Shown in pieces: positions 6,620 through 13,511 of a DNA stretch of 15,789 nt. The notes beneath the pieces were generated by a model. The model saw only the letters and a list, made by a program, of their open reading frames with translations. It ran no database searches and was not told the origin of the DNA. This DNA comes from Bacillota bacterium (lineage in GTDB: Bacteria > Bacillota > Desulfotomaculia > Desulfotomaculales > JAJYZD01), in contig JAJYZD010000064.1 of assembly GCA_021800315.1 (NCBI GenBank), positions 1 through 15,789 of the forward strand, given 5' to 3'. Every line of letters begins with the position of its first letter. Position 1 is the stretch's first letter. The position numbers and the translations under genes were made by a program.

Positions 6620-7441
6620 TTACAACGATAGCAACGCCCGCAAATTATTCCCCAGGATCAATTCTATTTCGCGACTGCTTATTTTGAGCCGACTGACCTT
6701 CTGGATGTTTTTTCTAAGGTTGTCTTGGCCAAATGGCGTGTCAGAGCCCAGAATCAGCTTGTTCGCGCCGAAATTACGGATTGCCTCGCATATTCTTGGG
6801 GGGCTGGTGAAGGGTGCAGGCGACACATCAAAATACAGGTTGTTGAGTTCTCTCTTGTGTTTTAAGAAGGTTTCCATGCCGATAAGATGTGCTATTATAA
6901 AATTAATCGTCGGATATTTTTGCGCAACTGTGATAAATCTGTGGACGTCCTTGCGTGAACGTAAGTGAATAAACACCGGTATTTCTTTCTCTCTGGCAAA
7001 ATCCAGCGCATGGTCCAGTCCCCGCGAGAACAGCTCAAAATTCTGGGCACACTGATGTAGTTTGATTCCTTTGAACTGCCAGGATTCAAAGGTGTCATGT
7101 AAATCTGTTTCTATTTGATCCGAGTTAGGATTGGCCCAGAAGAATTGAATGATTCTTTCCGGATATTTTTGGTGCAGGGAATAGACATATTCATTTCTGG
7201 CTAAGAGATCATCGTGCTTCTGGATTTTAGCGATTAAGCCGATAATCCTATTGGCGTCCAGCAGCATATCCCGGCGACCGAAGTACTTAGCCAGGTCGGG
7301 GATATAATTATGGGACTTTGGCCCATTTTTAGGGCCGGGACAGAGCACTACCTTATCCGCATTAAGTTCGGTCAATCGGGCCACAATTCTCTCCGGGTCA
7401 AAAAATTGACCGCAGGAATGGGCATGACCGTCGATGATCAT
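6620..7441 (-). CDS. Amidohydrolase family metal-dependent hydrolase (Amidohydro_2-like)
   Basis: A 273-residue TIM-barrel hydrolase. Visible metal-site motifs are DGHAH at the N-terminus, VFIHL and FIIAHL in the middle, and LGSDTPFG near the C-terminus, in the order found in ACMSD-like Amidohydro_2 proteins (decarboxylases and hydrolases). The start at 7441 (MIIDGHAH) is preferred over the ATG two codons earlier at 7447, since GAGAGG is 8 bases from the former and only 2 from the latter. It is the first gene of a two-gene minus-strand unit with the acyltransferase gene at 5264-6568. The gene is somewhat AT-richer than the core genes. The substrate is unknown. Confidence 0.83.
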   Translation of the reverse strand: MIIDGHAHSCGQFFDPERIVARLTELNADKVVLCPGPKNGPKSHNYIPDLAKYFGRRDMLLDANRIIGLIAKIQKHDDLLARNEYVYSLHQKYPERIIQFFWANPNSDQIETDLHDTFESWQFKGIKLHQCAQNFELFSRGLDHALDFAREKEIPVFIHLRSRKDVHRFITVAQKYPTINFIIAHLIGMETFLKHKRELNNLYFDVSPAPFTSPPRICEAIRNFGANKLILGSDTPFGQDNLRKNIQKVSRLKISSREIELILGNNLRALLSL

Positions 7442-7720
7442 TGTCATTACCTCTCAATGGTTCGTTTGAACCCCTATAAGCCGTCTCCTCGGGAAATCCC
7501 ATTTTCTTGGCCTAACTCGTAAAGGAACGGGACCGCCATCGGTTAGACGGCCGGAAGGGCGCCGTCCCGGGGGATCCGGGAGTTGCCATGACTTGTGCGG
7601 TTGGGTCCGGGAAGGAAAATCGTTAAAGCACTTTGTGGCTTTACAACATACTATGTTCTATCAGTCTTTGAAGTAACCGGCTAAGGTGCTTCGGGTTATA
7701 TTCCGGGAGAGGATTCATCA
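7442..7720. other. Intergenic region between divergent amidohydrolase and uppS-like genes
   Basis: About 280 bases with no convincing ORF. It must hold the promoters of both divergent units. A TTGCCATGACTTG stretch and AT-rich DNA around 7625-7670 are possible promoter material, but I could not define boxes with confidence. Confidence 0.4.
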
Positions 7721-8578
7721 ATGAAAAGTTCTGGGCAGGCTTTTCAACAAGAGCATGACATGTTGGAGATTTTGGCGATTATCGATCGGGAAAAACTACC
7801 CAGACATATTGCCATTATTATGGACGGTAACGGCAGGTGGGCACGACAGCGGGGATTATCCCGCTCTTTGGGTCACCGTGCGGGCATGGATTCTCTTCAT
7901 GCCATTGTAGATACATGCTGTGAGTTGGGAATCGAAGCACTGACGGTGTATGGGTTTTCAACTGAAAACTGGAAAAGGCCTCAGGGTGAAACAGATTACC
8001 TTATGGGTCTGATAATCGAATATCTGAAAAAGCATCTCCTAGAGTTGTGTAACAAGGGGGTGCAGGTTCGAACGATCGGTATTATGAAAGAGTTCCCCCG
8101 GACGGTCCAAAATGTTCTGTCTAATTCAGTTGAGCGAAGCAGTGGCAACAAGGGGTTGATTTTAAATCTGGCACTGAACTATGGAGGACGTACGGAGATA
8201 ACCGATGCGGTTCGGTCCATCGCCCGGGCCGTTAAAGAAGGGTCTTTGCAGATCGGGGAAGTCGATGCCCGGACGGTGTCCGACCACCTGTACACCGCCG
8301 GGCAACCGGATCCGGACCTGTTGATCCGGACCGGCGGCGATTTCAGGATCAGCAATTTCCTGTTATGGCAGTGTGCTTACAGCGAAATCTGGATCACCGG
8401 TCTGATGTGGCCGGACTTTCGGCGGCAGCATTTACTGGGGGCGTTGGCGGATTACCAAAAGCGGGAACGGCGTTTCGGCGGTTTGAGGGAAAATGCGGAA
8501 TCCGCACCGGCTACGCCAGGGCCAGCCGGTAGACCCGGTAGCGCCTGGCGACGGTCGTGGTGGCCGACTGCTCGATAA
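7721..8578 (+). CDS. uppS: Undecaprenyl diphosphate synthase-like cis-prenyltransferase
   Basis: A cis-prenyltransferase that condenses isopentenyl diphosphate onto farnesyl diphosphate to make the bactoprenol carrier for cell-wall synthesis. HIAIIMDGNGRWARQRG contains the catalytic Asp (D35), followed by LGHRAG, then YGFSTENWKRP and RTGGDFRISNFLLWQ. The last motif is normally RTSGExRxSNFLLWQ: here Ser is replaced by Gly (205-206) and Glu by Asp (207). Family resemblance stops near RERRFGGL (about residue 255); the remaining 30 residues read into the convergent GNAT gene. GGGAGAGG precedes the ATG. The usual cdsA/dxr/frr neighbours are absent, so this is probably a second, stand-alone paralogue, perhaps making a different chain length. 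Confidence 0.9.
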   Translation: MKSSGQAFQQEHDMLEILAIIDREKLPRHIAIIMDGNGRWARQRGLSRSLGHRAGMDSLHAIVDTCCELGIEALTVYGFSTENWKRPQGETDYLMGLIIEYLKKHLLELCNKGVQVRTIGIMKEFPRTVQNVLSNSVERSSGNKGLILNLALNYGGRTEITDAVRSIARAVKEGSLQIGEVDARTVSDHLYTAGQPDPDLLIRTGGDFRISNFLLWQCAYSEIWITGLMWPDFRRQHLLGALADYQKRERRFGGLRENAESAPATPGPAGRPGSAWRRSWWPTAR

Positions 8579-9557
8579 CCCGGTTCATCAGGCTGTTGTT
8601 TTCGGCGACGAGCGAGATGTCCACCTGGCGGCAGCCGCTTTTCGCGTAGGCCTGGATGGTTTCCTGGAACAGGACGGCGGCCAGTCCCCGGCTCTGGTAT
8701 TCCGGTACCACGCCGAGAATGGCCAGCCTAAAAGAGGTTGCCGCTGCTCTCCGGGAGAGCGAGGTGGGCATGCTCAGGCTTATGCCGGCCGGAAGTTGGT
8801 CGACTTCGGCCAGCAGGTGGATCCCCTGACTCCGGGCCGCCAGCCCTTGCACAAAGGCATCCAGTTCCTTTTCCGTCAGGGGCACGAAACCCCACCCCGC
8901 CGCGAGGGACCGGTTGTATACTTCGCCCAGGGCCCTCTTTTCCCTTACCAGGGACGACCCGGAGAGACGCCGCAGGGCCAGGCCGGGTATTCTGGCCCGC
9001 GCGCGCCGCGCCACCCGCTCTATTTTGGCCGTATTGACCTGCGCCGGATCCCAGAGGTAGGCCAGGAGGTCTATCTCTTTCGCCATCCCGGCGCCTTCCA
9101 ACAGTTCCTGGTAATATGGGGGGTTATAGGTGAGGCCCGGTTGCGGCGGATGGTCAAACCCCTGGATCAAGGTCCCCACCTTCTGGTTGGTGTTGAAAGC
9201 CACGGGGCCGAGCATGACTGTTTTGCCCCGGCCGGCGAGCCAGCTCCCGGCGGCCTGGAGCAGTTTCCCGGCCGCCTCCTGGTTCGGGGTGACTTCGAAC
9301 AGCCCGAAGAAGCCAACTTTCGGGTCCGGATAATGTTTGTCGACGATGGCCGCCACCTGCCCGACCGGGCGCTTATCCTCCCTGGCCAAAAAAAGTTGGT
9401 ACTCGACGTGGTACAGAACGGGGTGGAAGAAGGGCAGGAAGAGACCGACTTGTCCCAATAGCAGTTGGGGACGGGCGGGGTCGGAGGCGTAAATATCGGC
9501 CAGAAGGCCGAAAAAGGAGGGCAGATCCCCTTCCCGGAGCGGTGCCACATCAATCAT
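8511..9557 (-). CDS. YghO-like GNAT-superfamily N-acetyltransferase
   Basis: A 348-residue protein. Its middle part (GFFGLFEV, then GKLLQAAGSWLAGRGKTVM, GPVAFNTNQKVGTLIQGFD, NPPYYQELLEGAGM) follows the pattern of the YghO-like GNAT proteins, and the C-terminal part (LGVVPEYQSRGLAAVLF) has the acetyl-CoA pyrophosphate-loop form Q/RxxGxA/G. The substrate is unknown. Start ATG at 9557 is chosen because AAAGGGG lies about 9 bases upstream and residues from MIDVAPLREGD match the family start; the frame is open for 55 further codons upstream without resemblance. The last 68 bases overlap the 3' end of the converging uppS-like gene. Confidence 0.85.
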   Translation of the reverse strand: MIDVAPLREGDLPSFFGLLADIYASDPARPQLLLGQVGLFLPFFHPVLYHVEYQLFLAREDKRPVGQVAAIVDKHYPDPKVGFFGLFEVTPNQEAAGKLLQAAGSWLAGRGKTVMLGPVAFNTNQKVGTLIQGFDHPPQPGLTYNPPYYQELLEGAGMAKEIDLLAYLWDPAQVNTAKIERVARRARARIPGLALRRLSGSSLVREKRALGEVYNRSLAAGWGFVPLTEKELDAFVQGLAARSQGIHLLAEVDQLPAGISLSMPTSLSRRAAATSFRLAILGVVPEYQSRGLAAVLFQETIQAYAKSGCRQVDISLVAENNSLMNRVIEQSATTTVARRYRVYRLALA

Positions 9558-9635
9558 AAATTCGACCCCTTTCGTCTCCAATATATGCCGGGGCGATGGG
9601 GAAGTGAACCGCTTCATAGGAGCCGCCCCTGAAAA

Positions 9636-9684
9636 CCCACCCCGTTGCCGGGTGGGATGAAAGGAGCATCGCCCGAAGGGCGAT
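9636..9684. repeat. Tandem hairpins upstream of the GNAT gene
   Basis: CCCACCC (9636-9642) pairs with GGGTGGG (9650-9656) over a 7-base loop; immediately after, ATCGCCC-GAA-GGGCGAT (9668-9684) forms a perfect 7-bp stem followed by TTTCCCTT. The first stem resembles the ACCCACC hairpins at 11451, 15056 and 15397, which lie among IS200/IS605-type remnants. Confidence 0.5.
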
Positions 9685-9895
9685 TTCCCTTCCTTTTGCA
9701 TTCCTCCCAAAATTCTTCTCAAACGTAACTACTCAGCCCCATCGATTCTCTGCTCTATTAGTCCTCAGTCGGCCTAACCTGGGAGTCGTCCAGTTGACGG
9801 GTACGGTCCGGCCCGTCAGATCCGATGATGATCCGGAGGCCTTGCTGTTTGAGGACGTGCCTTCACCTGATAATCGGGATCGTCCGTTGAGGAGA

Positions 9896-9920
9896 GCCCC
9901 GCTGTCGGTTGTTGCGGGGC
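9896..9920 (+). terminator. Terminator-like hairpin
   Basis: GCCCCGC and GCGGGGC form a perfect 7-bp stem with an 11-base loop. The A-rich tail (AGGATTAAAA) would give a weak T-run only on the opposite strand. No intact gene ends directly here, so it may belong to lost neighbours. Confidence 0.35.
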
Positions 9921-10012
9921 AGGATTAAAAATGCGTTCGACAAGTGCGGTAACCTTTTTGGCCGTTTCCAGGGGGGTCAGGGGCAGGGGATTCAAGTGTT
10001 CGCGCTCCCGGT

Positions 10013-10114
10013 GGACTACCGGCGGTTGTGGGCGTGGGAAACGCCACGAAACTGATCAAGACCGGGCAGAGGATCAGGGTGAACGGCACCGAGGGCTATG
10101 TGGAACTGCGGTGA
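10013..10114 (+). pseudogene. C-terminal relic of a PEP-utilising enzyme (PpsA/PpdK type)
   Basis: The frame ending at the TGA 10112-10114 reads GLPAVVGVGNATKLIKTGQ then RIRVNGTEGYVELR. This is the end of the swivelling phosphohistidine domain of PEP synthase, PPDK and related enzymes (pattern GxPAVVGxGNATxxLxxGxxVxVDGxxGxV). The phosphorylated-His motif that should precede it by about 20 residues is not readable in any one frame, and a TAA closes this frame at 9950. It ends 21 bases before the GbsR-like regulator, which may have been its operon partner. Confidence 0.75.
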
Positions 10115-10135
10115 TCCGCGACGGGGGGCGCCACC

Positions 10136-10588
10136 ATGGATGACATCGCAATTGTGCTTACGGAAGACAAATACCGGTTTATCGAGAAGATGGGCCTGTA
10201 TTACGAAAATTACGGGCTGCCCAGGATAGGCGGCAGGATCTTGGGCCTTGTTCTGATTGCCGATCGCCCCGTGTCGGGGGAAGAGATAGCGCGATTGCTT
10301 CGGGTAAGCAGGAGCAGCGTTTCCACCAATCTGAGGCTTCTGCTTTCCTTCGTTTTTCTGGAGAAGGTGGCCGTACCGGTCGAGCGGTCAGACTACTTCG
10401 CTGTCTCGGAATTGGCCTGGCGGAATACCATCAAAATGCGGATCGAAGCCTACAGAAATCTTCAGGGTATCGCGGAACAAGGACTGGCTGCCTGCGATCC
10501 CGACGCTTCGAGCAGTGGAAGACTGTTGGAGATGCTCAGGTGGGTGAAGGCGCTGGCCGAAAGCCATGAAAAACTGCTTGCGGAATAG
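10136..10588 (+). CDS. GbsR/MarR-type winged-helix transcription regulator
   Basis: A 150-residue DNA-binding protein. The N-terminal third (YENYGLPRIGGRILGLVLI, then PVSGEEIARLL) and the recognition helix (RVSRSSVSTNLRLLLSF) follow the GbsR/MarR-like pattern, in which YxxxGLPRxxGRIxG is characteristic. The C-terminal helical part would mediate dimerisation. ATG 10136 follows GGGGGG at 7-12 bases. Effector and targets cannot be told; GbsR-type regulators often control the gene next to them, and here the upstream neighbour is the PEP-utilising enzyme relic, so the regulator may have lost its local target. Confidence 0.82.
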   Translation: MDDIAIVLTEDKYRFIEKMGLYYENYGLPRIGGRILGLVLIADRPVSGEEIARLLRVSRSSVSTNLRLLLSFVFLEKVAVPVERSDYFAVSELAWRNTIKMRIEAYRNLQGIAEQGLAACDPDASSSGRLLEMLRWVKALAESHEKLLAE

Positions 10589-10782
10589 AAAGGGAGGGGT
10601 AAATCCGCCGGGCGGTGGAGATCCCCTACCATCAACATGCCCGTCACCTCAAAGCGGGTTATACCACAATAATTGAGTTTCGACCATTTCACTATGATGT
10701 ACAAGGACTTTCGGCACAGAGGGGAACACCAGGACGGGAAGCCCGGATGATTCCGTAGAGTTTTGAATAATATGCGCCAATA

Positions 10783-10935
10783 ATGTTTTCTGCTCTTTTC
10801 CTGGATGCCAAAGGCAAAACAGCTGAAGAGCAACCCAAAGGTAATTCCTTCTGGGCGATAGGGTATTATGTTAGTACGGTTGGTCTTGACGAGCAAAGAG
10901 TGAGAGAATATATTGTCAGCGCTAACCCTTTTTGA
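10783..10935 (+). pseudogene. tnpA: C-terminal relic of IS200/IS605 TnpA (Y1 transposase)
   Basis: The open frame ending at TGA 10933-10935 contains GNSFWAIGYYVSTVGLDEQ then RVREYIVSANPF, which matches the C-terminal part of HUH/Y1 transposases (FWxxGYFVSTVGxxxExVxxYI). The preceding KGKTAEE fits the helix before it. The N-terminal part, with the HUH motif and catalytic Tyr region, is not readable; stops are scattered upstream from 10589. This shows that a single-strand-transposing IS200/IS605 element once sat here. Confidence 0.8.
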
Positions 10936-10973
10936 CTCGATTCCGCTCGAAATAAGTGACCCTGAAATTAGCC

Positions 10974-11102
10974 GCCCGGAGCCCCTGGCGTGCGAGCCTC
11001 CGCGGCCGTGGCTATCCAAGGGGGCCGGCAAGGGCCTTGTCCGCCAAGGGATAGGCTGCCACGGCCGCCCTCACACAGCCAGGGCTTCGCAAGGCTCCGG
11101 GC
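10974..11102. repeat. 129-nt imperfect palindrome downstream of the TnpA relic
   Basis: Three paired blocks are nested. GCCCGGAGCC (10974-10983) pairs with GGCTCCGGGC (11093-11102). CCCTGGC (10983-10989) pairs with GCCAGGG (11078-11084). GCGGCCGTGGCTATCC (11002-11017) pairs with GGATAG-gctg-CCACGGCCGC (11049-11068), the four extra bases bulging. The central 31 bases are GC-rich. It could be an element-end structure, two inverted copies of a small repeat, or a stable RNA hairpin. The block GCCGTGGCTATCC also appears on the minus strand at 11371-11383 inside the IscB relic. Confidence 0.65.
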
Positions 11103-11236
11103 TACTGGCAAAATCCACCTATTGCGAGCGCATTTGGGTTCAACTAATGTTGCAGGCCACAATATATTAAGAACCAAGAGATTGACAACGACATGGCGAA
11201 TGATAAATTCGAAGCACCCGACCCAGGTAATCTCTT

Positions 11237-11422
11237 TTAGAGTAACAAGTAATATAGTAATCCTTTAGGATGCCAGTACCAGTTGCCGATAGGGAGCTTC
11301 GATATAGTTTGGCAGTAACGGGCCAGAACCTTCCCAACAACGTCCTTGATGTCAAAATGGCCGCTTGCCCGGATAGCCACGGCTCCGACATAGATGCCGG
11401 GATGCTTGCCGTCCCACGAAGC
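11237..11422 (-). pseudogene. iscB: C-terminal relic of IscB (RRXRR/HNH/RuvC-like nuclease of IS200/IS605-type elements)
   Basis: On the minus strand an open stretch of 62 codons ends with TAA at 11239-11237. It reads GKHPGIYVGAVAIRASGHFD, then IKDVVGKVLARYC. This follows the C-terminal domain of IscB-type proteins (GxxxGxxxGRVAVRxxGxFxIxT...QGIxxxxC), the RNA-guided ancestors of Cas9. The RRXRR, HNH and RuvC parts are missing; a stop (TAG) interrupts the frame at 11425-11423. About 120 bases upstream in the same orientation is a hairpin resembling that at the start of the HEARO-like region at 15561, which suggests an internally deleted IscB element. Confidence 0.65.
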
Positions 11423-11444
11423 CTATAAGATCCGCCGTACAAAC

Positions 11445-11479
11445 GACCCGGGTACCCACCTTCGGTGGGTACCCGGGTC
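11445..11479. repeat. Perfect 16-bp hairpin
   Basis: GACCCGGGTACCCACC, loop TTC, GGTGGGTACCCGGGTC. The two 16-base arms are exact complements. The inner part (ACCCACC-3 nt-GGTGGGT) is repeated at 15056-15072 and, with one more pair, at 15397-15415. There is no adjacent T-run. It lies between the IscB relic and its putative element-end hairpin, so it is probably part of a mobile element's structured end or RNA. Confidence 0.8.
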
Positions 11480-11540
11480 TCCGGCGCTACCCTGGTCAAT
11501 CGACATCCTGAAGCCGGTTACTTACGGGTTGCCCCACAAG

Positions 11541-11560
11541 CCTCCGACTTCAGTCGGGGG
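11541..11560 (-). repeat. Detached element-end hairpin resembling the 15561 hairpin
   Basis: CCTCCGACT-TC-AGTCGGGGG forms a 9-bp stem with one G-U pair. Its flank CCACAAGCC (11534-11542) is the same as that of the minus-strand reading of the CCCACGGC hairpin at 15564-15583, which reads CCACAAGCC then CACGGC. Hairpins of this form are common at ends of IS200/IS605-superfamily elements. Confidence 0.55.
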
Positions 11561-11698
11561 TGATTGGCGGTTGTATGGATTTGACCAACCGGAACTGTGC
11601 TTGCGAAAAACTAACCTGGGCCAATTGAGCAAAGAAATAGAAGTCTATTCGGAGAATTACTGACTAAAGATGATGTATCTGCGGAAACTGGGTCTATT

Positions 11699-12481
11699 CT
11701 ATTGTTGTTGCCGTATAGTTTCTTGTATGTAACGGATTATTCGTTCTTCATTTATTTTGAGGCTAGAGAACTGTTTTTCACAGACGTCGCTAAACCGCGC
11801 TAATACCCTTCTATTGATAGTTTCTTGATCTTCAAAAATTCCTATTAAATGAAATGGTAGTCCCCATTTCTCAAATTGTAATGTTGCAATAGTGGCGTCA
11901 CGCGTTCGATCGTCACTTGGTAGGGCGTATACAAAGAGCGGTCGCGGTATACCATTGATTCGGCAATCCACGGTGTATATGCCACGTGGATCATACTGAG
12001 GATCATGCCAATCAAAGGCTCGGCGTTCTTTAGGAACGGCCTCGGAAATTAAAGCACGGAAATCCTCAAGGAACGTTGAACGAACCCGCTCTCGCGATAG
12101 ATAGGAAATATCAGTAATCCTCAATAAACCTTGGATAAAACTGTAAAGTGCATCCCCGTAACGATTATCGTCGACAGGTAGTAAAAGTTCTCCTTCCTGG
12201 TCGTTGATTTGAAAAATTGAGAGAGTATTGGTAATGATTTTTTGTCGTGTTCCACGTTGTAAATCCTTTTCATCTAAATCATAAGTTAAGTGCATGTAAG
12301 TATGCCCTTCGTCAGAGAGGGTCCATCTGTCGCTGCTTTTTTTGAGAACGATAGACAAATGATCGCCGTCTTCAAACATAAACGGTGTAAATACACGAAA
12401 ACGATCCAAACCTTCTGACACTAAGCGTAGTTTGCTACAAATCTTCTTCTTGAAATCGTGTTCAATATCTTCCTGCCTCAT
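11699..12481 (-). CDS. DUF1828/DUF1829 domain protein
   Basis: A 260-residue protein. Residues about 28-66 (FRVFTPFMFEDGDHLSIVLK, then WTLSDEGHTYMHL) fit DUF1828, whose hallmark is TPFxxxxGDxIxI and LSDxGxT. The C-terminal half, from about residue 135 (STFLEDFRALI to FSSLK), fits DUF1829. The molecular function of these domains is not established. It is the downstream gene of a two-gene unit; only two bases separate the stop of the upstream gene from its ATG, and its ribosome binding site AAGGAG lies inside the end of that gene, so the two are probably translationally coupled. The gene is clearly AT-richer than the core genes and lies among transposon debris, a setting typical of transferred defence or toxin-antitoxin-like cassettes. 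Confidence 0.82.
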   Translation of the reverse strand: MRQEDIEHDFKKKICSKLRLVSEGLDRFRVFTPFMFEDGDHLSIVLKKSSDRWTLSDEGHTYMHLTYDLDEKDLQRGTRQKIITNTLSIFQINDQEGELLLPVDDNRYGDALYSFIQGLLRITDISYLSRERVRSTFLEDFRALISEAVPKERRAFDWHDPQYDPRGIYTVDCRINGIPRPLFVYALPSDDRTRDATIATLQFEKWGLPFHLIGIFEDQETINRRVLARFSDVCEKQFSSLKINEERIIRYIQETIRQQQ

Positions 12482-12483
12482 TA

Positions 12484-12993
12484 TTACAACTCCTTAAAGG
12501 ATAACTTCATTTGCTCAGGCTCGAGAAACTTCGGGCGAAAGGCACTTGGCAACTTAAAGTTGCAATCATTCAGTAAATATTCAACTGCTTTTGAGTAATC
12601 CGAAAAACAATCCGTTGGCTCGGCATAAGCATCCTCACGAGCGCCAGCATCCTGATACCGTTCAGTGGCCATATGTATGTGGAAGTCATAGAATGTTACT
12701 TTTTCCAAGGTGTTTGTATGCTCATGACTTTTTCCGTTATAACGTCGGAGTCGAAAAAGCTGGCTTGAATCTGGGGGTCGATAAGCAAGGATGGCTGAAA
12801 AATCTAAAGAATTCAAGAGGCTTTGCCGTAAAATTAACCTAAATTGGCTCCCATTGACTCCATTAACGTCAAGCTCTCGTTCTTTGTGGCCACGTTTGGT
12901 TCGAAATTGTATTCTCAAATGGAAGTCGGATGACAATGGTTTTTGCTCAGCTATAAGGAGAGCAATCTCGATGTCCGAATATCGTGCGGTCAT
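12484..12993 (-). CDS. DUF6978-like protein, partner of the DUF1828/1829 gene
   Basis: A 169-residue protein. The N-terminal half reads RIQFRTKRGHKERELDVNG and QFRLILRQSLLNSLDFSAIL; the middle NGKSHEHTN and FYDFHIHMATERYQDAG follow the pattern of DUF6978 proteins, which have an LDxxR...QxR...ILxRLD and H-rich PHxHxY arrangement. The assignment is by eye and moderate. AGGAGGAAGTT immediately upstream of ATG 12993 is an excellent ribosome binding site. It is the first gene of the pair. The conserved His residues could bind metal or act in catalysis, which is inference. Confidence 0.65.
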   Translation of the reverse strand: MTARYSDIEIALLIAEQKPLSSDFHLRIQFRTKRGHKERELDVNGVNGSQFRLILRQSLLNSLDFSAILAYRPPDSSQLFRLRRYNGKSHEHTNTLEKVTFYDFHIHMATERYQDAGAREDAYAEPTDCFSDYSKAVEYLLNDCNFKLPSAFRPKFLEPEQMKLSFKEL

Positions 12994-13267
12994 AACTTCC
13001 TCCTAGTGACTGCCCTATCGCCAAAGGGGGAGAACTTCTCTGTCGTCAGGAATGGATACCGGATAATACATCTGAGCCACCGCCTGTATAGAATTTCTTT
13101 TGATCAATTGTCCCGACTTAATCCCTGGGGGGTGAAGCTGGGGTACTTGGGTGGACCACCTTTCTTAATCATGCTATCTCAATTATTTCCAAAGCTTTGC
13201 TGACCTATTTCTCCGGCCATTAGAAAAATCCTTGTATGAGCGGAACATTTTTGATAGAAAAAATTAG

Positions 13268-13435
13268 GCCCTAAGTCAAAGATTCCGGTATAATTCCCAT
13301 CTTAGGGCAGCGGCGGCCGCCCTGGTGGCTTTCCAGAGTCCCCTGAACCAGTATTTCGCGAAACATCCCCGGGCTTTTTCCACCAAGTCGGCGCTGGCCC
13401 GGTTGTGTCTGCCCGCCCAAGTGCGGCAAACGTAA
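13268..13435 (+). other. Open coding-like fragment of unknown origin
   Basis: Fifty-five sense codons run from after a TAG to a TAA at 13433-13435, reading AAAAALVAFQSPLNQYFAK, then HPRAFSTKSALARLCLPAQ and VRQT. The codon choice looks like that of GC-rich genes here, so it may be the tail of a decayed gene. There is no start codon with a ribosome binding site, and I do not recognise the family. On the opposite strand the same stretch is also open, so it may be chance. Confidence 0.25.
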
Positions 13436-13450
13436 CGCTCGACAAGAGAA

Positions 13451-13476
13451 GGCGGCGTTTTTGATGTTGCGCCGCC
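13451..13476 (-). terminator. Hairpin downstream of the secreted-protein gene
   Basis: GGCGGCG and CGCCGCC form a 7-bp perfect stem with a 12-base loop, 36 bases beyond the stop of the minus-strand gene. On the minus strand it is followed by TTCTCTTG, a poor T-run, so termination is possible but weak. Confidence 0.45.
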
Positions 13477-13511
13477 TGACGGGGATGGAAGGGGCCGGGT
13501 AGGGAAGGGGA

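Larger units (their letters stand above)
9558..10012. other. Gene-free stretch with several hairpins
   Basis: No intact gene is seen. The stretch holds a CCCACCC/GGGTGGG hairpin (9636-9656), an ATCGCCC-GAA-GGGCGAT hairpin (9668-9684), a GACGGG/CCCGTC hairpin near 9796-9817 and a GCCCCGC/GCGGGGC hairpin (9896-9920). From about 9945 it may contain more decayed coding sequence belonging to the PEP-utilising enzyme relic that follows. Confidence 0.5.

Noticed and set aside
8493..9461. 322-codon plus-strand ORF inside the GNAT region
   Set aside because: Antisense shadow; the minus-strand reading has clear GNAT motifs.
10462..11031. 189-codon minus-strand ORF
   Set aside because: It is antisense to the regulator's end and to the TnpA relic, whose plus-strand readings are recognisable; the product has no coherent domain.
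11371..11383. Match of GGATAGCCACGGC with the palindrome at 11002-11068 as a transposon repeat
   Set aside because: Only 13 bases are shared and the 11371 copy lies in IscB-like codons, so it may be chance; kept only as a remark.
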